From Janthinobacterium sp051380735 (GTDB lineage: Bacteria; Pseudomonadota; Gammaproteobacteria; Burkholderiales; Burkholderiaceae_D), in NCBI RefSeq assembly GCF_051380735.1, contig NZ_JBNYXQ010000001.1, positions 806,001 to 870,000 on the forward strand: 64,000 bases of DNA, in the 5' to 3' direction. The translations under genes and the position numbers were made by a program. Shown in pieces: positions 53,659 through 62,454 of the stretch (positions are counted from its first letter, which is position 1; every line of letters starts with the position of its first letter). The notes under the pieces are model-generated. The model had not been told where the DNA came from. It was given only the letters and a program-made list of their open reading frames with translations, and did no database searches.

Positions 53659-53834
53659 GGGGAGGTGTTCCAGGTCGCATGGCAAAAAAAGGATGCGGGG
53701 GCGGAGCGTCCAGAAGAAAATACCCGACAATTTTACAGCAGTTATGCAACCCACACCGAACGCGCCTCACCGCGCGGCAAGGCCCTTCGGTGTTCATTGC
53801 ACTTATTGCATCAAATAAAACCAGGCCGTAACCA

Positions 53835-55028
53835 TTACGTTAGTTCGGCCCGGTTCCTGCGCGCCAGCCAGGCCAGCGGCAGCAGCGCCAGCAGGCAGGC
53901 CGCCACGCCAGCCCAGGGTGACAAGGCCATCGCCTGGCGTGCCACCATCAGCGCACCCAGCATGGAGCCCAGTGAAATGCCCAGGTTAAAGGCCGAGATA
54001 TTCAGGCCCGACGCAAAGTCGACCGCCTCCGGCGTGTAGCGCTCGGCCGTGGCCAGCATGCCGGCCTGCAAGGCCGGCGTCAGGCCGAAGGCAAACGTAC
54101 CCCACACAAACAGCATCACCACCATCATCGGCTGCGAGCCGATCGCCAGCGCCACGCCCACTTGCGTCACGGCCAGCAACAACAGCATCAGGCGCAGCGC
54201 TTTCTGCCAGCCATGATGACTGGTCAGGTAGCCACCAGCGAGGTTGCCGGCAAAGGTGGCAGCGCCAAACACGATCAGCAAGGCGCTGGCGGTGGTGCTG
54301 GAAAAGCCGCTGATGTCGGTCAATATCGGCGTAATGAAGGTGAAAGCGGCAAAGCTGCTGCCAAAACCGAAAATGGTCACCGCCATCATGGTCAGAATCG
54401 GGCCGTTGCCCAGCGCCGCCAGCTGCGTGGCCACCTTGCCGGGCGCGCCTTGCGCCAGCTTTGCCGGCAGCCAGCGCGCCATCGCGCCCAGGCCCAGGGC
54501 AGCCAGGACCGCCACGGCGAAGAAAGGCAGGCGCCAGCCCATCAGGTTGCCGAGGAAACTGCCTAGCGGCACGCCGATCACCATGGCCAGGGTCAGGCCG
54601 GCAAACATCACGGAGATCGCCCTGCCCGCCTGCGCTTTCGGCACCAGATTGGCCGCCACCGTGGCGCCGATGGCAAAAAAGGTGCCATGCGCCATTGCCG
54701 TGATGATGCGGCCCAGCAGCAATACCTCAAAGGTCTGCGACAGTGCCGCCAGCAGGTTGCCCGCCAAAAATACCGTCATCAGGCCCAGCAAGGCCTGCTT
54801 GCGCGGCAGGCGCGACAAGGCAATCACCAGTAGCGGCGTGCCGATGGCCAGCGCCAGCGCATACAGGCTGACCAGTGTTCCGGCAGATTCGAGGGAAATA
54901 TGCAGGTCTTTCGCCATCGCCGGCAAGATGCCGACGACAATGAACTCGGTCACGCCGATGGCGAAAGCGCCAACGGCCAGCGACAGCACGCCAGGCGGCA
55001 TTGTGGTGCTTGTAACGGTAGTGCTCAT
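53835..55028 (-). CDS. MFS transporter, DHA1 family (YdhP/AraJ-like)
   Basis: A 397-residue inner-membrane transporter with 12 hydrophobic segments. The first helix and loop carry FAIGVTEFIVVGILP, characteristic of the YdhP/AraJ/PbuE-type drug or sugar-efflux MFS group, and the helix 4 segment reads GRIITAMAHGTFFAIG. The ATG at 55028 has GGAGA seven bases upstream. It is divergent from a LysR gene across 86 bases, so that regulator probably controls it. The exported compound is unknown; arabinose-like sugars, purines and drugs are known for relatives. Confidence 0.9.
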   Translation of the reverse strand: MSTTVTSTTMPPGVLSLAVGAFAIGVTEFIVVGILPAMAKDLHISLESAGTLVSLYALALAIGTPLLVIALSRLPRKQALLGLMTVFLAGNLLAALSQTFEVLLLGRIITAMAHGTFFAIGATVAANLVPKAQAGRAISVMFAGLTLAMVIGVPLGSFLGNLMGWRLPFFAVAVLAALGLGAMARWLPAKLAQGAPGKVATQLAALGNGPILTMMAVTIFGFGSSFAAFTFITPILTDISGFSSTTASALLIVFGAATFAGNLAGGYLTSHHGWQKALRLMLLLLAVTQVGVALAIGSQPMMVVMLFVWGTFAFGLTPALQAGMLATAERYTPEAVDFASGLNISAFNLGISLGSMLGALMVARQAMALSPWAGVAACLLALLPLAWLARRNRAELT

Positions 55029-55114
55029 GCGGTTCTCCGGCAATCAATCAGGAATATCAGTGTAGAGCCTGCGGCATTTTTGATATAGACTCCTTGAATT
55101 GAAACACCCATGAA

Positions 55115-56035
55115 ATGGATTCAACAATGGCCAGGCAAGACATCAACCGTGCCTTTGAAATGACGGTGTTCGTGACGGTGGTGGAAGCGGGTGGCTTTAC
55201 GGCTGCGGGGCGCAAGCTGGCGCTGACGCCATCGGCCGTCAGCAAGTTGGTCAACCGGCTGGAAGCACGGCTTGGCGCACGCTTGCTCCAGCGCAGCACG
55301 CGCCAGCTGCACACCACGCCCGAAGGCGACGCGTTTTACGTGCAAAGCAAGCGCATCCTCGACGACATCGATGGCGCCGAGCGCGAAGCGGCGCAAGGCG
55401 CGGCGCCGCGCGGACGCCTGCGCATCAACTGTTTTGTCCCGTTCGGCGTGCGCCATCTGCTGCCGATCCTGCCCGAATTTGCGCAGCGCTATCCCGACAT
55501 CGTGCTTGACGTGGTGATCAGCGACGCCGTGGTCGACCTGCTGGAAGACCGCACCGATATCGCCATTCGCACGGGCAAGCTCAAGGAATCGAACCTGGTG
55601 GCGCGCAAGCTTGGCGACGACGCGATGGTGGTGGTCGCCTCGCCGGCCTATCTGGCGCGCCACGGCATGCCGCTTACGCCGGCCGAGCTTGGCGAACATA
55701 ATCTGCTAGCCTTCAATTTTCGTTGCCAGAACGAGACCTGGCCTTTTCTCGATGGTACACAAAGCCTGCTGCAAGTCACGCCCCGTGGCAATACCCAGGT
55801 CAGCGATGGCGACAGCATGCGACATCTGGTACTGGCCGGCATGGGACTCGGGCGGTTTTCACGGCTGCATGTGCAGCCCGATATCGACCGTGGCCTGCTG
55901 CTGCCGGTGCTCGAAGAGTTCAATCCCGGCGACCGGGAGATGGTACACGCCGTCTTCGTCGGCCCGGGCCAGCAAGTACCGGCGCGCGTGCGCGTGATGC
56001 TGGACTACCTGCTGGAAAAGGTCAGGCTGGCCTGA
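55115..56035 (+). CDS. LysR family regulator, divergent from MFS gene
   Basis: A 306-residue LysR-type regulator. The winged helix-turn-helix covers about residues 10-70 (FVTVVEAGGFTAAGRKLALTPSAVSKLVNRLE in pieces FTAAGRKLALTPSAVSK), followed by a linker helix and an effector-binding domain with VDLLEDRTDIAIRTG and the D..MRHLVLAGMGLG segment. The subtype with RLEARLGARLLQRSTR is the large CrgA-like group. The divergent MFS transporter is the expected target, with an inducer imported or exported by it. An in-frame ATG at 55127 is an alternative start. No clear T-N11-A box was picked out in the 86-base spacer. Confidence 0.92.
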   Translation: MDSTMARQDINRAFEMTVFVTVVEAGGFTAAGRKLALTPSAVSKLVNRLEARLGARLLQRSTRQLHTTPEGDAFYVQSKRILDDIDGAEREAAQGAAPRGRLRINCFVPFGVRHLLPILPEFAQRYPDIVLDVVISDAVVDLLEDRTDIAIRTGKLKESNLVARKLGDDAMVVVASPAYLARHGMPLTPAELGEHNLLAFNFRCQNETWPFLDGTQSLLQVTPRGNTQVSDGDSMRHLVLAGMGLGRFSRLHVQPDIDRGLLLPVLEEFNPGDREMVHAVFVGPGQQVPARVRVMLDYLLEKVRLA

Positions 56036-56055
56036 CCAGGCCCTGCCAGGCAACG

Positions 56056-58212
56056 CTACATCACCTCTTCCAGCAGCAAATGCTTGCCTTCATCGAGCAT
56101 GATTTCGAATTCGCTCGCCGTCACTGCCGGACTGAACAGATAACCTTGCAGCTGGTCGCAGCCCAGACTGCGTAGAAAACGCATCTGTTCCGGCGTTTCC
56201 ACGCCTTCGGCGACGATTTCCTGGCGCAACTGCTGGGCCATGGTGACGATGGCGCGCGCGATGGCGCAATCGTTTTCTTCGTAGGGCAGGCCGATCACAA
56301 AGGCGCGGTCGATTTTCAAGGTGCTGATCGGGAACTTTTTCAGATACGCCAGGCTGGAATAGCCGGTGCCGAAGTCGTCCAGCGCCAGCGCCAGGCCCAT
56401 GGCCACCAGTTCGTTCATGATCTCGATCACCTTTTCGGCGCCGCGCATCAGCAGGCTTTCGGTAATTTCCAGCATGATCTGGTCGGGCCGTACCTGGTAG
56501 CGCTCCAGCACTGCCGCCACGCGTGCCGGCAAGTGGGCGTCGAACTGGCGCGCCGACAGGTTGACGGCGATCACCGGCATGTGCAGGCCACGGTCTTCCC
56601 ATTCGCGAATCTGGCGGCAGGCTTCGTCGAGCACCCAGGTACCGAGTTCCAGTATTAAACTGGTTTCCTCGGCGACGGGAATGAAGACGCCGGGCGAGAC
56701 CATGCCGCGCAGCGGATGCTTCCAGCGCAGCAAGGCTTCCGCGCCGACGATCTGCCCGCTGCTCAAGCTCACTTTCGGCTGGTAATGCAGTTCCAGTTCC
56801 TGGTCGCCCAGGGCGACGCGCATTTCACTTTCCAGCCGCAAATGTTCCTTGGCGCGGCGGTTCATGTCTTCGCGGTAAAACAAAAAGGTCGGCTCAATGG
56901 TCTGCGCCGCTTTCGCCACGGCCACGTCGGCAAAGCGGAACAGCGCCGGCGCTTCCATGCCGTCTTCCGGGTAGACTGTAATGCCGATGCTGGCGCCCAC
57001 ATACAGGGCGTGGCTGTCGATGCGGATCGGCGCTTCGAGCAGGTTCAGCAGCTTTTGCGCCACATTCGCCGCGTGTTCGCGCTTTTCGATATGCAAGAGG
57101 GCGACGACGAATTTGCTGTTGTCCACGCGCGCCAGGATGTCTGCGTCGCGCAGCGCGCCACGGAACAGCTGCCCAATGGCGATCACCAGCTGGTCGCCCA
57201 CTTCGTGGCCCAGGGTATCGCTGATCGAGCCGATGCGGCTGATGTCGATCACCATCAGCGCACCATGGCTTTGCTGGCGCTTCGCTTCGGCCAGGCCCTG
57301 TACCACCAGCTGGTTCAGCAGGCAGCGGTTGGGCAGCCCCGTCAAGGTGTCGTAATTGGCCATGCGCTGCATGCGCGCCTCGGCATCCTTGTGCACCGAG
57401 ATATCGGAAAACAGCGAGAACACATGGCTGATTTCGCCATATTCATTGCGCACCACGCTGATGGTGACGGCTTGCGGAAACAGTTCGCCATTCTTGCGCC
57501 GACCGATGATTTCGCCGCGCCAGGAACCGTGGCCGCGCATGGCGGCGCGCACCTTGGCGCGAAACTCGGCGTCGTGCACGCCCGAGCGCAGCAGGTCCGG
57601 CGTGCGGCCGATCGCCTCAAACGGCGAGTAGCCGGTAATGCGGCTGAAGGAACTGTTGACGGACACGATGCGCTCATCGGCGTCGGTAATCAGCACGCCC
57701 TGTTCGCTGTCTTCGATGATGCGCGCGTGCAATTTCACCTTGTCGATATCGGGCAGCGGTTCGGCCAGCATGGACAGCCGCACGGCCACGCCGCAAGTCT
57801 TGCCGGACTGGTCGAGGATGGCGTGCCGCTGCATGCGCAGCCAGGTCAGCACGCCCGACTTCTTGCGGCGCAGCACATCGATGGCCACTTCGACCTGTGC
57901 CGGCAGCAATTCCACCGGGTTGGCTGTTATCTCGTCGGGCGGATACAGGAACAGGATGTGCTGGCCCAGTGCTTCGAATTCGGCATAACCGAACATCTGG
58001 TCGGCACCATGGTTCCAGCCGATCAGATAACCGTCCAGGTCAATTTCCAGCAAGGCATCGGACGGCGCCAGGCGCAGCACGGGCTGGCTGGCGCCACGCA
58101 GCAGTTCGAGTTCGACCTGCAATTGCGCCAGCGTTGCCGCCAGCTGCGTGCCGTCCTGCTGCTGCGCTTCATGGCTCAGGCGCAGGCACTGGGCTACCCG
58201 CGCCTCAAGCAC
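56056..58212 (-). CDS. PAS-PAS-GGDEF-EAL protein, probable c-di-GMP phosphodiesterase
   Basis: A 718-residue cytoplasmic signalling protein. The start is GTG at 58212 with CGGAG spaced correctly. A short coiled coil is followed by PAS 1 (about 45-155), PAS 2 (about 165-290, ITGYSPFEAIGRTPDLLRSG in pieces), GGDEF (about 295-450) and EAL (about 460-710). The GGDEF signature is replaced by VDNSKF near residue 368, so diguanylate cyclase activity should be lost. EAL residues are intact: EALLRW, EITES, DDFGTGYSS, the Lys of LKIDRAFV and AEGVETPEQ. It should therefore degrade c-di-GMP, with the GGDEF domain perhaps binding GTP as regulator. It stands alone. Confidence 0.9.
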   Translation of the reverse strand: MLEARVAQCLRLSHEAQQQDGTQLAATLAQLQVELELLRGASQPVLRLAPSDALLEIDLDGYLIGWNHGADQMFGYAEFEALGQHILFLYPPDEITANPVELLPAQVEVAIDVLRRKKSGVLTWLRMQRHAILDQSGKTCGVAVRLSMLAEPLPDIDKVKLHARIIEDSEQGVLITDADERIVSVNSSFSRITGYSPFEAIGRTPDLLRSGVHDAEFRAKVRAAMRGHGSWRGEIIGRRKNGELFPQAVTISVVRNEYGEISHVFSLFSDISVHKDAEARMQRMANYDTLTGLPNRCLLNQLVVQGLAEAKRQQSHGALMVIDISRIGSISDTLGHEVGDQLVIAIGQLFRGALRDADILARVDNSKFVVALLHIEKREHAANVAQKLLNLLEAPIRIDSHALYVGASIGITVYPEDGMEAPALFRFADVAVAKAAQTIEPTFLFYREDMNRRAKEHLRLESEMRVALGDQELELHYQPKVSLSSGQIVGAEALLRWKHPLRGMVSPGVFIPVAEETSLILELGTWVLDEACRQIREWEDRGLHMPVIAVNLSARQFDAHLPARVAAVLERYQVRPDQIMLEITESLLMRGAEKVIEIMNELVAMGLALALDDFGTGYSSLAYLKKFPISTLKIDRAFVIGLPYEENDCAIARAIVTMAQQLRQEIVAEGVETPEQMRFLRSLGCDQLQGYLFSPAVTASEFEIMLDEGKHLLLEEVM

Positions 58213-58358
58213 GGCGTCTCCGGGCGGCGGTCAGCCTGCAGGAGGAGCGTGGATGGAGCGCTGCTGTATATGTCATGATCAAAATCCCGGGTCCGGCCTT
58301 GTTAGGCGCACAATGCTGTGAATATGATAACCTGAAATTGTTGTTCTATGTCAACATT

Positions 58359-59309
58359 TTACATGACTGGTGGCGGCACTTGCCCGCTCGCTCCGCCCGG
58401 CAGATAGCGCGCCAGGCGGGCAAACAGGTCAGGCTCGCGCATGCGCGCCATCCACCAGCGCAGCGCTGCGCCGTCTTCACCCACGCGCCAGGCCAGGTAA
58501 AAGGTCTCTGCCGGCTTCGGTTCTTCCACCGCCTTTTCCACCAGCAGCCCACGCGCAATGGCGGCGCGCGCGCATGGGCCCGGCAGGAAGCCGAAGCCCA
58601 GCCCCAGCACCTGGTAGTCAAACTTGACCTGCATGTTGGGCACGGTCAGCGCATCCTGCCCAAGCAGCAAGCCCACCGTACGCGGCACCAGCTGGCGCGC
58701 AGAGTCCGCCACTACCACGGCGCGGTGATGCTGCAGGTCGCCGCGCGACAATCGTCGATCGATCTGTGCCAGCGGATGCGTGGGCGCCACCGCAAACACG
58801 AAGTCCAGCATGCCCAGCGGCTGGGCAATATAGCCGCCGCCAGGCGGGCCGTCGCCGGGTGCACCCACCAGCAGATCGACGCGGCGCTCCAGCAACGCTT
58901 CCCAGGTACCGGACAAGGTTTCCTGCACCAGCCGCAAGCGCGTCTGCTGCGCCACTTCATAAAAGGCGGTGATATCGCCAGCCAGCGCCAGCGCGGAAAA
59001 CACCGAATCGAGGCCGATCGCCAGTTCCGTTTCCCAGCCCGAGGCCACCCGGCGCACCCGGTGCTCCAGGTCCTGCGCGGCCTTCAGCAGATAGCGCCCT
59101 TCTTTCAGCAATTCCTGGCCAGCCGCCGTCAGCATCACTTTCGGGCCATTGCGCTGGAACACCTGCACGCCCAGGTCGTCTTCAAGTTTCGCCACCGTAT
59201 AAGAGATGGTCGATGGCACCTTGTGCAGTTCCTTGCCGGCCGACGAGAACGAGCCACGGCGGTCGATGGCGTCGACGATTTGCAGGGCTTCCAGGCTGAG
59301 TCTTAGCAT
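58359..59309 (-). CDS. LysR family regulator, divergent from pirin
   Basis: A 316-residue LysR-type regulator with the helix-turn-helix in residues about 5-65 (DAIDRRGSFSSAGKELHKVPSTISYTVAKLE in pieces RRGSFSSAGKELHKVPSTIS) and an effector-binding domain (about 92-300, LAIGLDSVF, VDLLVGAPGDGPPGGGY). It belongs to the group that often lies divergent from pirin-like genes, as here across 164 bases, so pirin is the probable target. The C-terminus (GQVPPPVM) is slightly extended. A short AT-rich stretch with CGAT repeated (about 59310-59325) lies just in front of its start. Confidence 0.9.
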   Translation of the reverse strand: MLRLSLEALQIVDAIDRRGSFSSAGKELHKVPSTISYTVAKLEDDLGVQVFQRNGPKVMLTAAGQELLKEGRYLLKAAQDLEHRVRRVASGWETELAIGLDSVFSALALAGDITAFYEVAQQTRLRLVQETLSGTWEALLERRVDLLVGAPGDGPPGGGYIAQPLGMLDFVFAVAPTHPLAQIDRRLSRGDLQHHRAVVVADSARQLVPRTVGLLLGQDALTVPNMQVKFDYQVLGLGFGFLPGPCARAAIARGLLVEKAVEEPKPAETFYLAWRVGEDGAALRWWMARMREPDLFARLARYLPGGASGQVPPPVM

Positions 59310-59473
59310 TCGATTTTTTCGATCATAGAGCGGTAATTTTTCCGTTTTTCTTTCTTGTACTGCAGGTCTATACTTTCTTCATCGCATCACGAAAGACGAA
59401 GTTAGCCCGGAAATGAGGGCAACGTTCCTTCGAAATTATCGCACATTAACCAACAAAGAAATGGAGCCTTACC

Positions 59474-60175
59474 ATGTTACAAATCCGTCATAGCGAAGAA
59501 CGCGGCGCAGCCAACCACGGCTGGCTCAATTCCCACCACAGCTTTTCTTTCGGCAGCTACCACGATCCGAAACACATGGGTTTTGGCCCTTTGCTGGTGA
59601 TCAATGAAGACCGGGTCACGCCGGGCCAGGGTTTCGGCACGCACGGCCACCGCGACATGGAAATCATCTCGTATGTGCTCGACGGCGCGCTGGAACATAA
59701 AGACAGCATGGGCACCGGTTCGGTCCTGCACTACGGCGATGTGCAGCGCATGAGCGCCGGCACCGGTGTGCGTCACAGCGAGTTCAACCACTCGCAAACG
59801 GATGGCCTGCATTTCCTGCAGATCTGGATACAGCCGAGCGTGACCGGCATCGCCCCAAGCTACGAAGAGAAACACTTCGCGCCGGAAACCAAACAGGGCA
59901 AGCTGCGCCTGATTGCATCTTCCGACGGTCGCCAGGGTTCGGTGCTGATCCACCAGAACGCCGCGATCTACGCCAGCATTATGAAAGAAGGCGATGCGCT
60001 GGAACATGCTCTGGACCAAGGCCGCACCGCGTATGTGCACCTGATCCGCGGCAGCCTGGTAGTCAACGGCACGCCCTTGAAAGCGGGCGATGCACTGAAA
60101 CTGACGCAGGAAGCCAAAGTAACGCTGGACCATGCAGAAGACGCCGAAGTGCTGCTGTTTGATTTGCCTTACTAA
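59474..60175 (+). CDS. Pirin family protein (YhhW-like quercetinase)
   Basis: A 233-residue bicupin. The N-terminal cupin keeps all four metal ligands: two His in FGTHGHRDMEI, one His and the Glu in GTGVRHSEFNHS. The closest known type is E. coli YhhW, which has quercetin 2,3-dioxygenase activity in vitro; physiological roles in oxidative stress are suggested in other bacteria. There is a GGAG site ten bases before the ATG. It is divergent from a LysR regulator gene and followed by two hairpins before ribA. Confidence 0.92.
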   Translation: MLQIRHSEERGAANHGWLNSHHSFSFGSYHDPKHMGFGPLLVINEDRVTPGQGFGTHGHRDMEIISYVLDGALEHKDSMGTGSVLHYGDVQRMSAGTGVRHSEFNHSQTDGLHFLQIWIQPSVTGIAPSYEEKHFAPETKQGKLRLIASSDGRQGSVLIHQNAAIYASIMKEGDALEHALDQGRTAYVHLIRGSLVVNGTPLKAGDALKLTQEAKVTLDHAEDAEVLLFDLPY

Positions 60176-60194
60176 ACCGATGCGAGGGAAACAG

Positions 60195-60217
60195 GCTGCA
60201 GCGCACCACGCTGCAGC
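60195..60217. terminator. Hairpin after pirin gene
   Basis: GCTGCAGCG (60195-60203) and CGCTGCAGC (60209-60217) form a perfect nine-base stem with a five-base loop, 20 bases past the pirin stop. No T-run follows, so termination here may be weak or rho-dependent. Confidence 0.5.
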
Positions 60218-60258
60218 AGGCAAATAGCAGCCACGGAAACCGTTTTCCTGCTTTTTGG

Positions 60259-60264
60259 TATGAT
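60259..60264 (+). promoter_or_regulatory. Extended -10 promoter of ribA
   Basis: TATGAT preceded by TGG gives an extended -10 element. Transcription would begin near 60271, inside the left arm of the terminator-like hairpin that forms the ribA leader. No good -35 is seen, which extended -10 promoters tolerate. Confidence 0.45.
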
Positions 60265-60267
60265 GGC

Positions 60268-60312
60268 AAGGCGCGCCGGCACCGCAGTGGTGCAGCGCGC
60301 CTTTTATTTTTG
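60268..60312 (+). terminator. Terminator-like hairpin in the ribA leader
   Basis: AAGGCGCGC (60268-60276) pairs with GCGCGCCTT (60295-60303), with an inner stem CACC/GGTG (60280-60283, 60289-60292), followed by TTTTATTTTT. It has all marks of an intrinsic terminator but ends 12 bases before the ribA ATG. It could end the pirin transcript or act as an attenuator for ribA. Confidence 0.75.
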
Positions 60313-60324
60313 ATACTTACCTAT

Positions 60325-60990
60325 ATGAGCACAACCATGCAAAGCGGCGCGGACCTCCTGGCGACAGGCGAATTGGATTACACGACTTCCTGTGCACTGC
60401 CAACGCCGTGGGCCCAGTTCACGCTGCACGCCTTTGTCGAACACGCCACCGGCAAGGAACACCTGGCCATGGTGCTGGGCAATGTCGGCGACGGCGCCCC
60501 GGTGCTGGCACGCGTGCATTCCGAATGCCTGACCGGCGACGTGCTGTTTTCGCAGCGTTGCGACTGTGGCGCCCAGCTCGAAGGCGCGCTCAAACGCATC
60601 GCCGAGGAAGGCCGCGGCATCCTGCTGTATCTGCGCCAGGAAGGACGCGGCATCGGCCTGATCAACAAGATCCGCGCCTACCGCCTGCAGGAAGCGGGCG
60701 CCGACACGGTGCAGGCCAATGAACAGCTGGGCTTCAAGGCCGATGCGCGCAACTACACCTTGTGCAAGCCGATGTTCGAGCAATTCGGCATCCACAGCCT
60801 GCGCCTGATGACAAATAATCCGCGCAAGATCGCGGCCATGGAAGCGCTTGGCGTAACGGTGTTTGAACGCGTGCCGCTGCTGGTCAACCGCAACGCCTTC
60901 AACCAGCACTACCTGAACACCAAGGAAAGCAAGCTTGGCCACATGATGACACCGGCAGAAGCACCAGCGCTGGAAGACGGCGCCCTGTAA
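60325..60990 (+). CDS. ribA: GTP cyclohydrolase II RibA
   Basis: A 221-residue enzyme that opens GTP to the first riboflavin precursor. The zinc ligands are in HSECLTGDVLFSQRCDCG (three Cys: pieces ECLTGD and RCDCG), the catalytic region is EEGRGILLYLRQEGRGIGL, and the GTP-binding stretch LLVNRN with YLNTKESKLGHM ends the domain. It is the stand-alone form without a DHBP synthase domain. The ATG at 60325 was preferred to an upstream TTG; no Shine-Dalgarno sequence is visible. The leader is almost wholly occupied by a terminator-like hairpin. No other riboflavin genes are near, and I see no FMN riboswitch. Confidence 0.94.
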   Translation: MSTTMQSGADLLATGELDYTTSCALPTPWAQFTLHAFVEHATGKEHLAMVLGNVGDGAPVLARVHSECLTGDVLFSQRCDCGAQLEGALKRIAEEGRGILLYLRQEGRGIGLINKIRAYRLQEAGADTVQANEQLGFKADARNYTLCKPMFEQFGIHSLRLMTNNPRKIAAMEALGVTVFERVPLLVNRNAFNQHYLNTKESKLGHMMTPAEAPALEDGAL

Positions 60991-61056
60991 GCTTTGCCAC
61001 GCGGGCCGGGCGCGTGGCCTGGTGCGCCACCTGCTTTCCTCACGCCCCAAGGATGC

Positions 61057-62454
61057 ATGAAACTACTCGATACTGCCCTGTTGCTGGCTGGCCTGTCCGC
61101 CACCGGCACGCACGCCGCCCCGGCGCCCGCCGCGCTCCCTGCCGCCACCGCAGCCACGCCCGCCAAGCCGCCGCCGGCCACGGCAGCGCCCGCCGCAACC
61201 GAAAATGCAGCGCTGCCGCCACCGTCGTCAGCCGCGCAAAAACTGTACACGGCCGCCCGCGCCGACATCCTGCAAGTACGCGTACTGCTGAAAAATGGCC
61301 GCACCCAGTCGTCGGTCGGTTCGGGCTTTTTGATCGGCACCGGTGACCTGGTGGTCACCAACTACCATGTGGTATCGCAGTTCGCGCTCGACCCCGACAC
61401 CTACGTGGGCGAATGGGTGGACACGGCCGGCCAGCGCGGCAATGTGGAGTTGCTGGCAGTCGACGTGCTGCACGACCTGGCCGTGATTCGTGTCAGCCGC
61501 CACGGCACGGGCTTTTTCAAGATGCCGGCACAGCTGGCAACGCTGACGCAAGGCCAGTACCTGTATTCGATGGGCAATCCGCTGGACCTGGGCTTTGCGA
61601 TTTCCGAAGGCGCTTACAACGGCGTCGTCACGCGCAGCTTTTATGACCAGCTGATGTTTACGGGTCCGATCAATTCCGGCATGAGCGGCGGGCCCAGCGT
61701 GACGGCCAGTGGCGACGTGGCCGGCATCAATGTGTCCAAACGGCTGGACGGCGAACTGGTCAGCTTCCTGGTGCCGGCCCGCTACGCCCAGCAGTTGCTG
61801 GAGCAGGCGGCGCACCTGAACCAGCCACCGAAGGACTTCAAGCCGGTGGTGACAGCGCAATTGCTGGCGCACCAGGACGCCATGGTGGCGCGCCTGCTGG
61901 CAACCCCGTTGAGCCTGAAAGCGATGGGGCCGTATCGCGTGCCGGTGCGCGAATCGGAACAGATGCGCTGCTGGGGCCGTTCCAACGTGAAGGCCGACAA
62001 GCCCTACACCATCGACAATACGAGTTGCGCGATGGAGTCGGCGATCTTTATTTCCGGCGCCCTGCAAACCGGGCAGGTGTCGATGCGCCACGAGTTCCTG
62101 CGCAGCAGCGAGCTGGGCGCCCTGCGCTTTGCCGAGCTGGCCAGCACCTCGTTCAAGAATGAAAGTTTCGGCAGCTACAAAAGCGCCAGCCTGACCGGCC
62201 CGCACTGCACCGAGCAGTTCGTCAGGAACGCCACCGTGCCGCTGCGCGCCGTCATGTGCGTGCGCGCCTACCGCAAATTTCCCGGCCTGTATGATTTTTC
62301 CCTGCTGGCCGCCAGCACCGATGAGCCACTGATGAATCTGCAAAGCCGCATCGACGCGAGCGGCGTGTCGTATGCCAATGGCCTGCGCGTAACGCGCACC
62401 TTCCTTGAAGCGCTGGCGCGCACGCCGTCAAACAAACTGGCAGGCAAGCCATGA
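61057..62454 (+). CDS. Secreted trypsin-like serine protease with extra C-terminal domain
   Basis: A 465-residue exported protein. It has a signal peptide (LLDTALLLAGLSATGTHAA, cleavage near residue 20), then an Ala/Pro-rich linker of about 40 residues, then a DegP/S1-type protease domain (about 65-250). The catalytic triad is visible: His in VVTNYHVVS, Asp in VLHDLAVIRV, Ser in NSGMSGGPSV. Instead of a PDZ domain, a unique C-terminal region of about 200 residues with five or so cysteines follows (CWGRSN, DNTSCAMES, GPHCTEQF, AVMCVRAY). AAGGA lies four bases before the ATG. It is translationally coupled to an FHA membrane protein by ATGA. Substrate and role are unknown. Confidence 0.82.
   Translation: MKLLDTALLLAGLSATGTHAAPAPAALPAATAATPAKPPPATAAPAATENAALPPPSSAAQKLYTAARADILQVRVLLKNGRTQSSVGSGFLIGTGDLVVTNYHVVSQFALDPDTYVGEWVDTAGQRGNVELLAVDVLHDLAVIRVSRHGTGFFKMPAQLATLTQGQYLYSMGNPLDLGFAISEGAYNGVVTRSFYDQLMFTGPINSGMSGGPSVTASGDVAGINVSKRLDGELVSFLVPARYAQQLLEQAAHLNQPPKDFKPVVTAQLLAHQDAMVARLLATPLSLKAMGPYRVPVRESEQMRCWGRSNVKADKPYTIDNTSCAMESAIFISGALQTGQVSMRHEFLRSSELGALRFAELASTSFKNESFGSYKSASLTGPHCTEQFVRNATVPLRAVMCVRAYRKFPGLYDFSLLAASTDEPLMNLQSRIDASGVSYANGLRVTRTFLEALARTPSNKLAGKP

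Noticed and set aside
60176..60324. FMN riboswitch upstream of ribA
   Set aside because: The RFN conserved segments are absent; only two simple hairpins are present.
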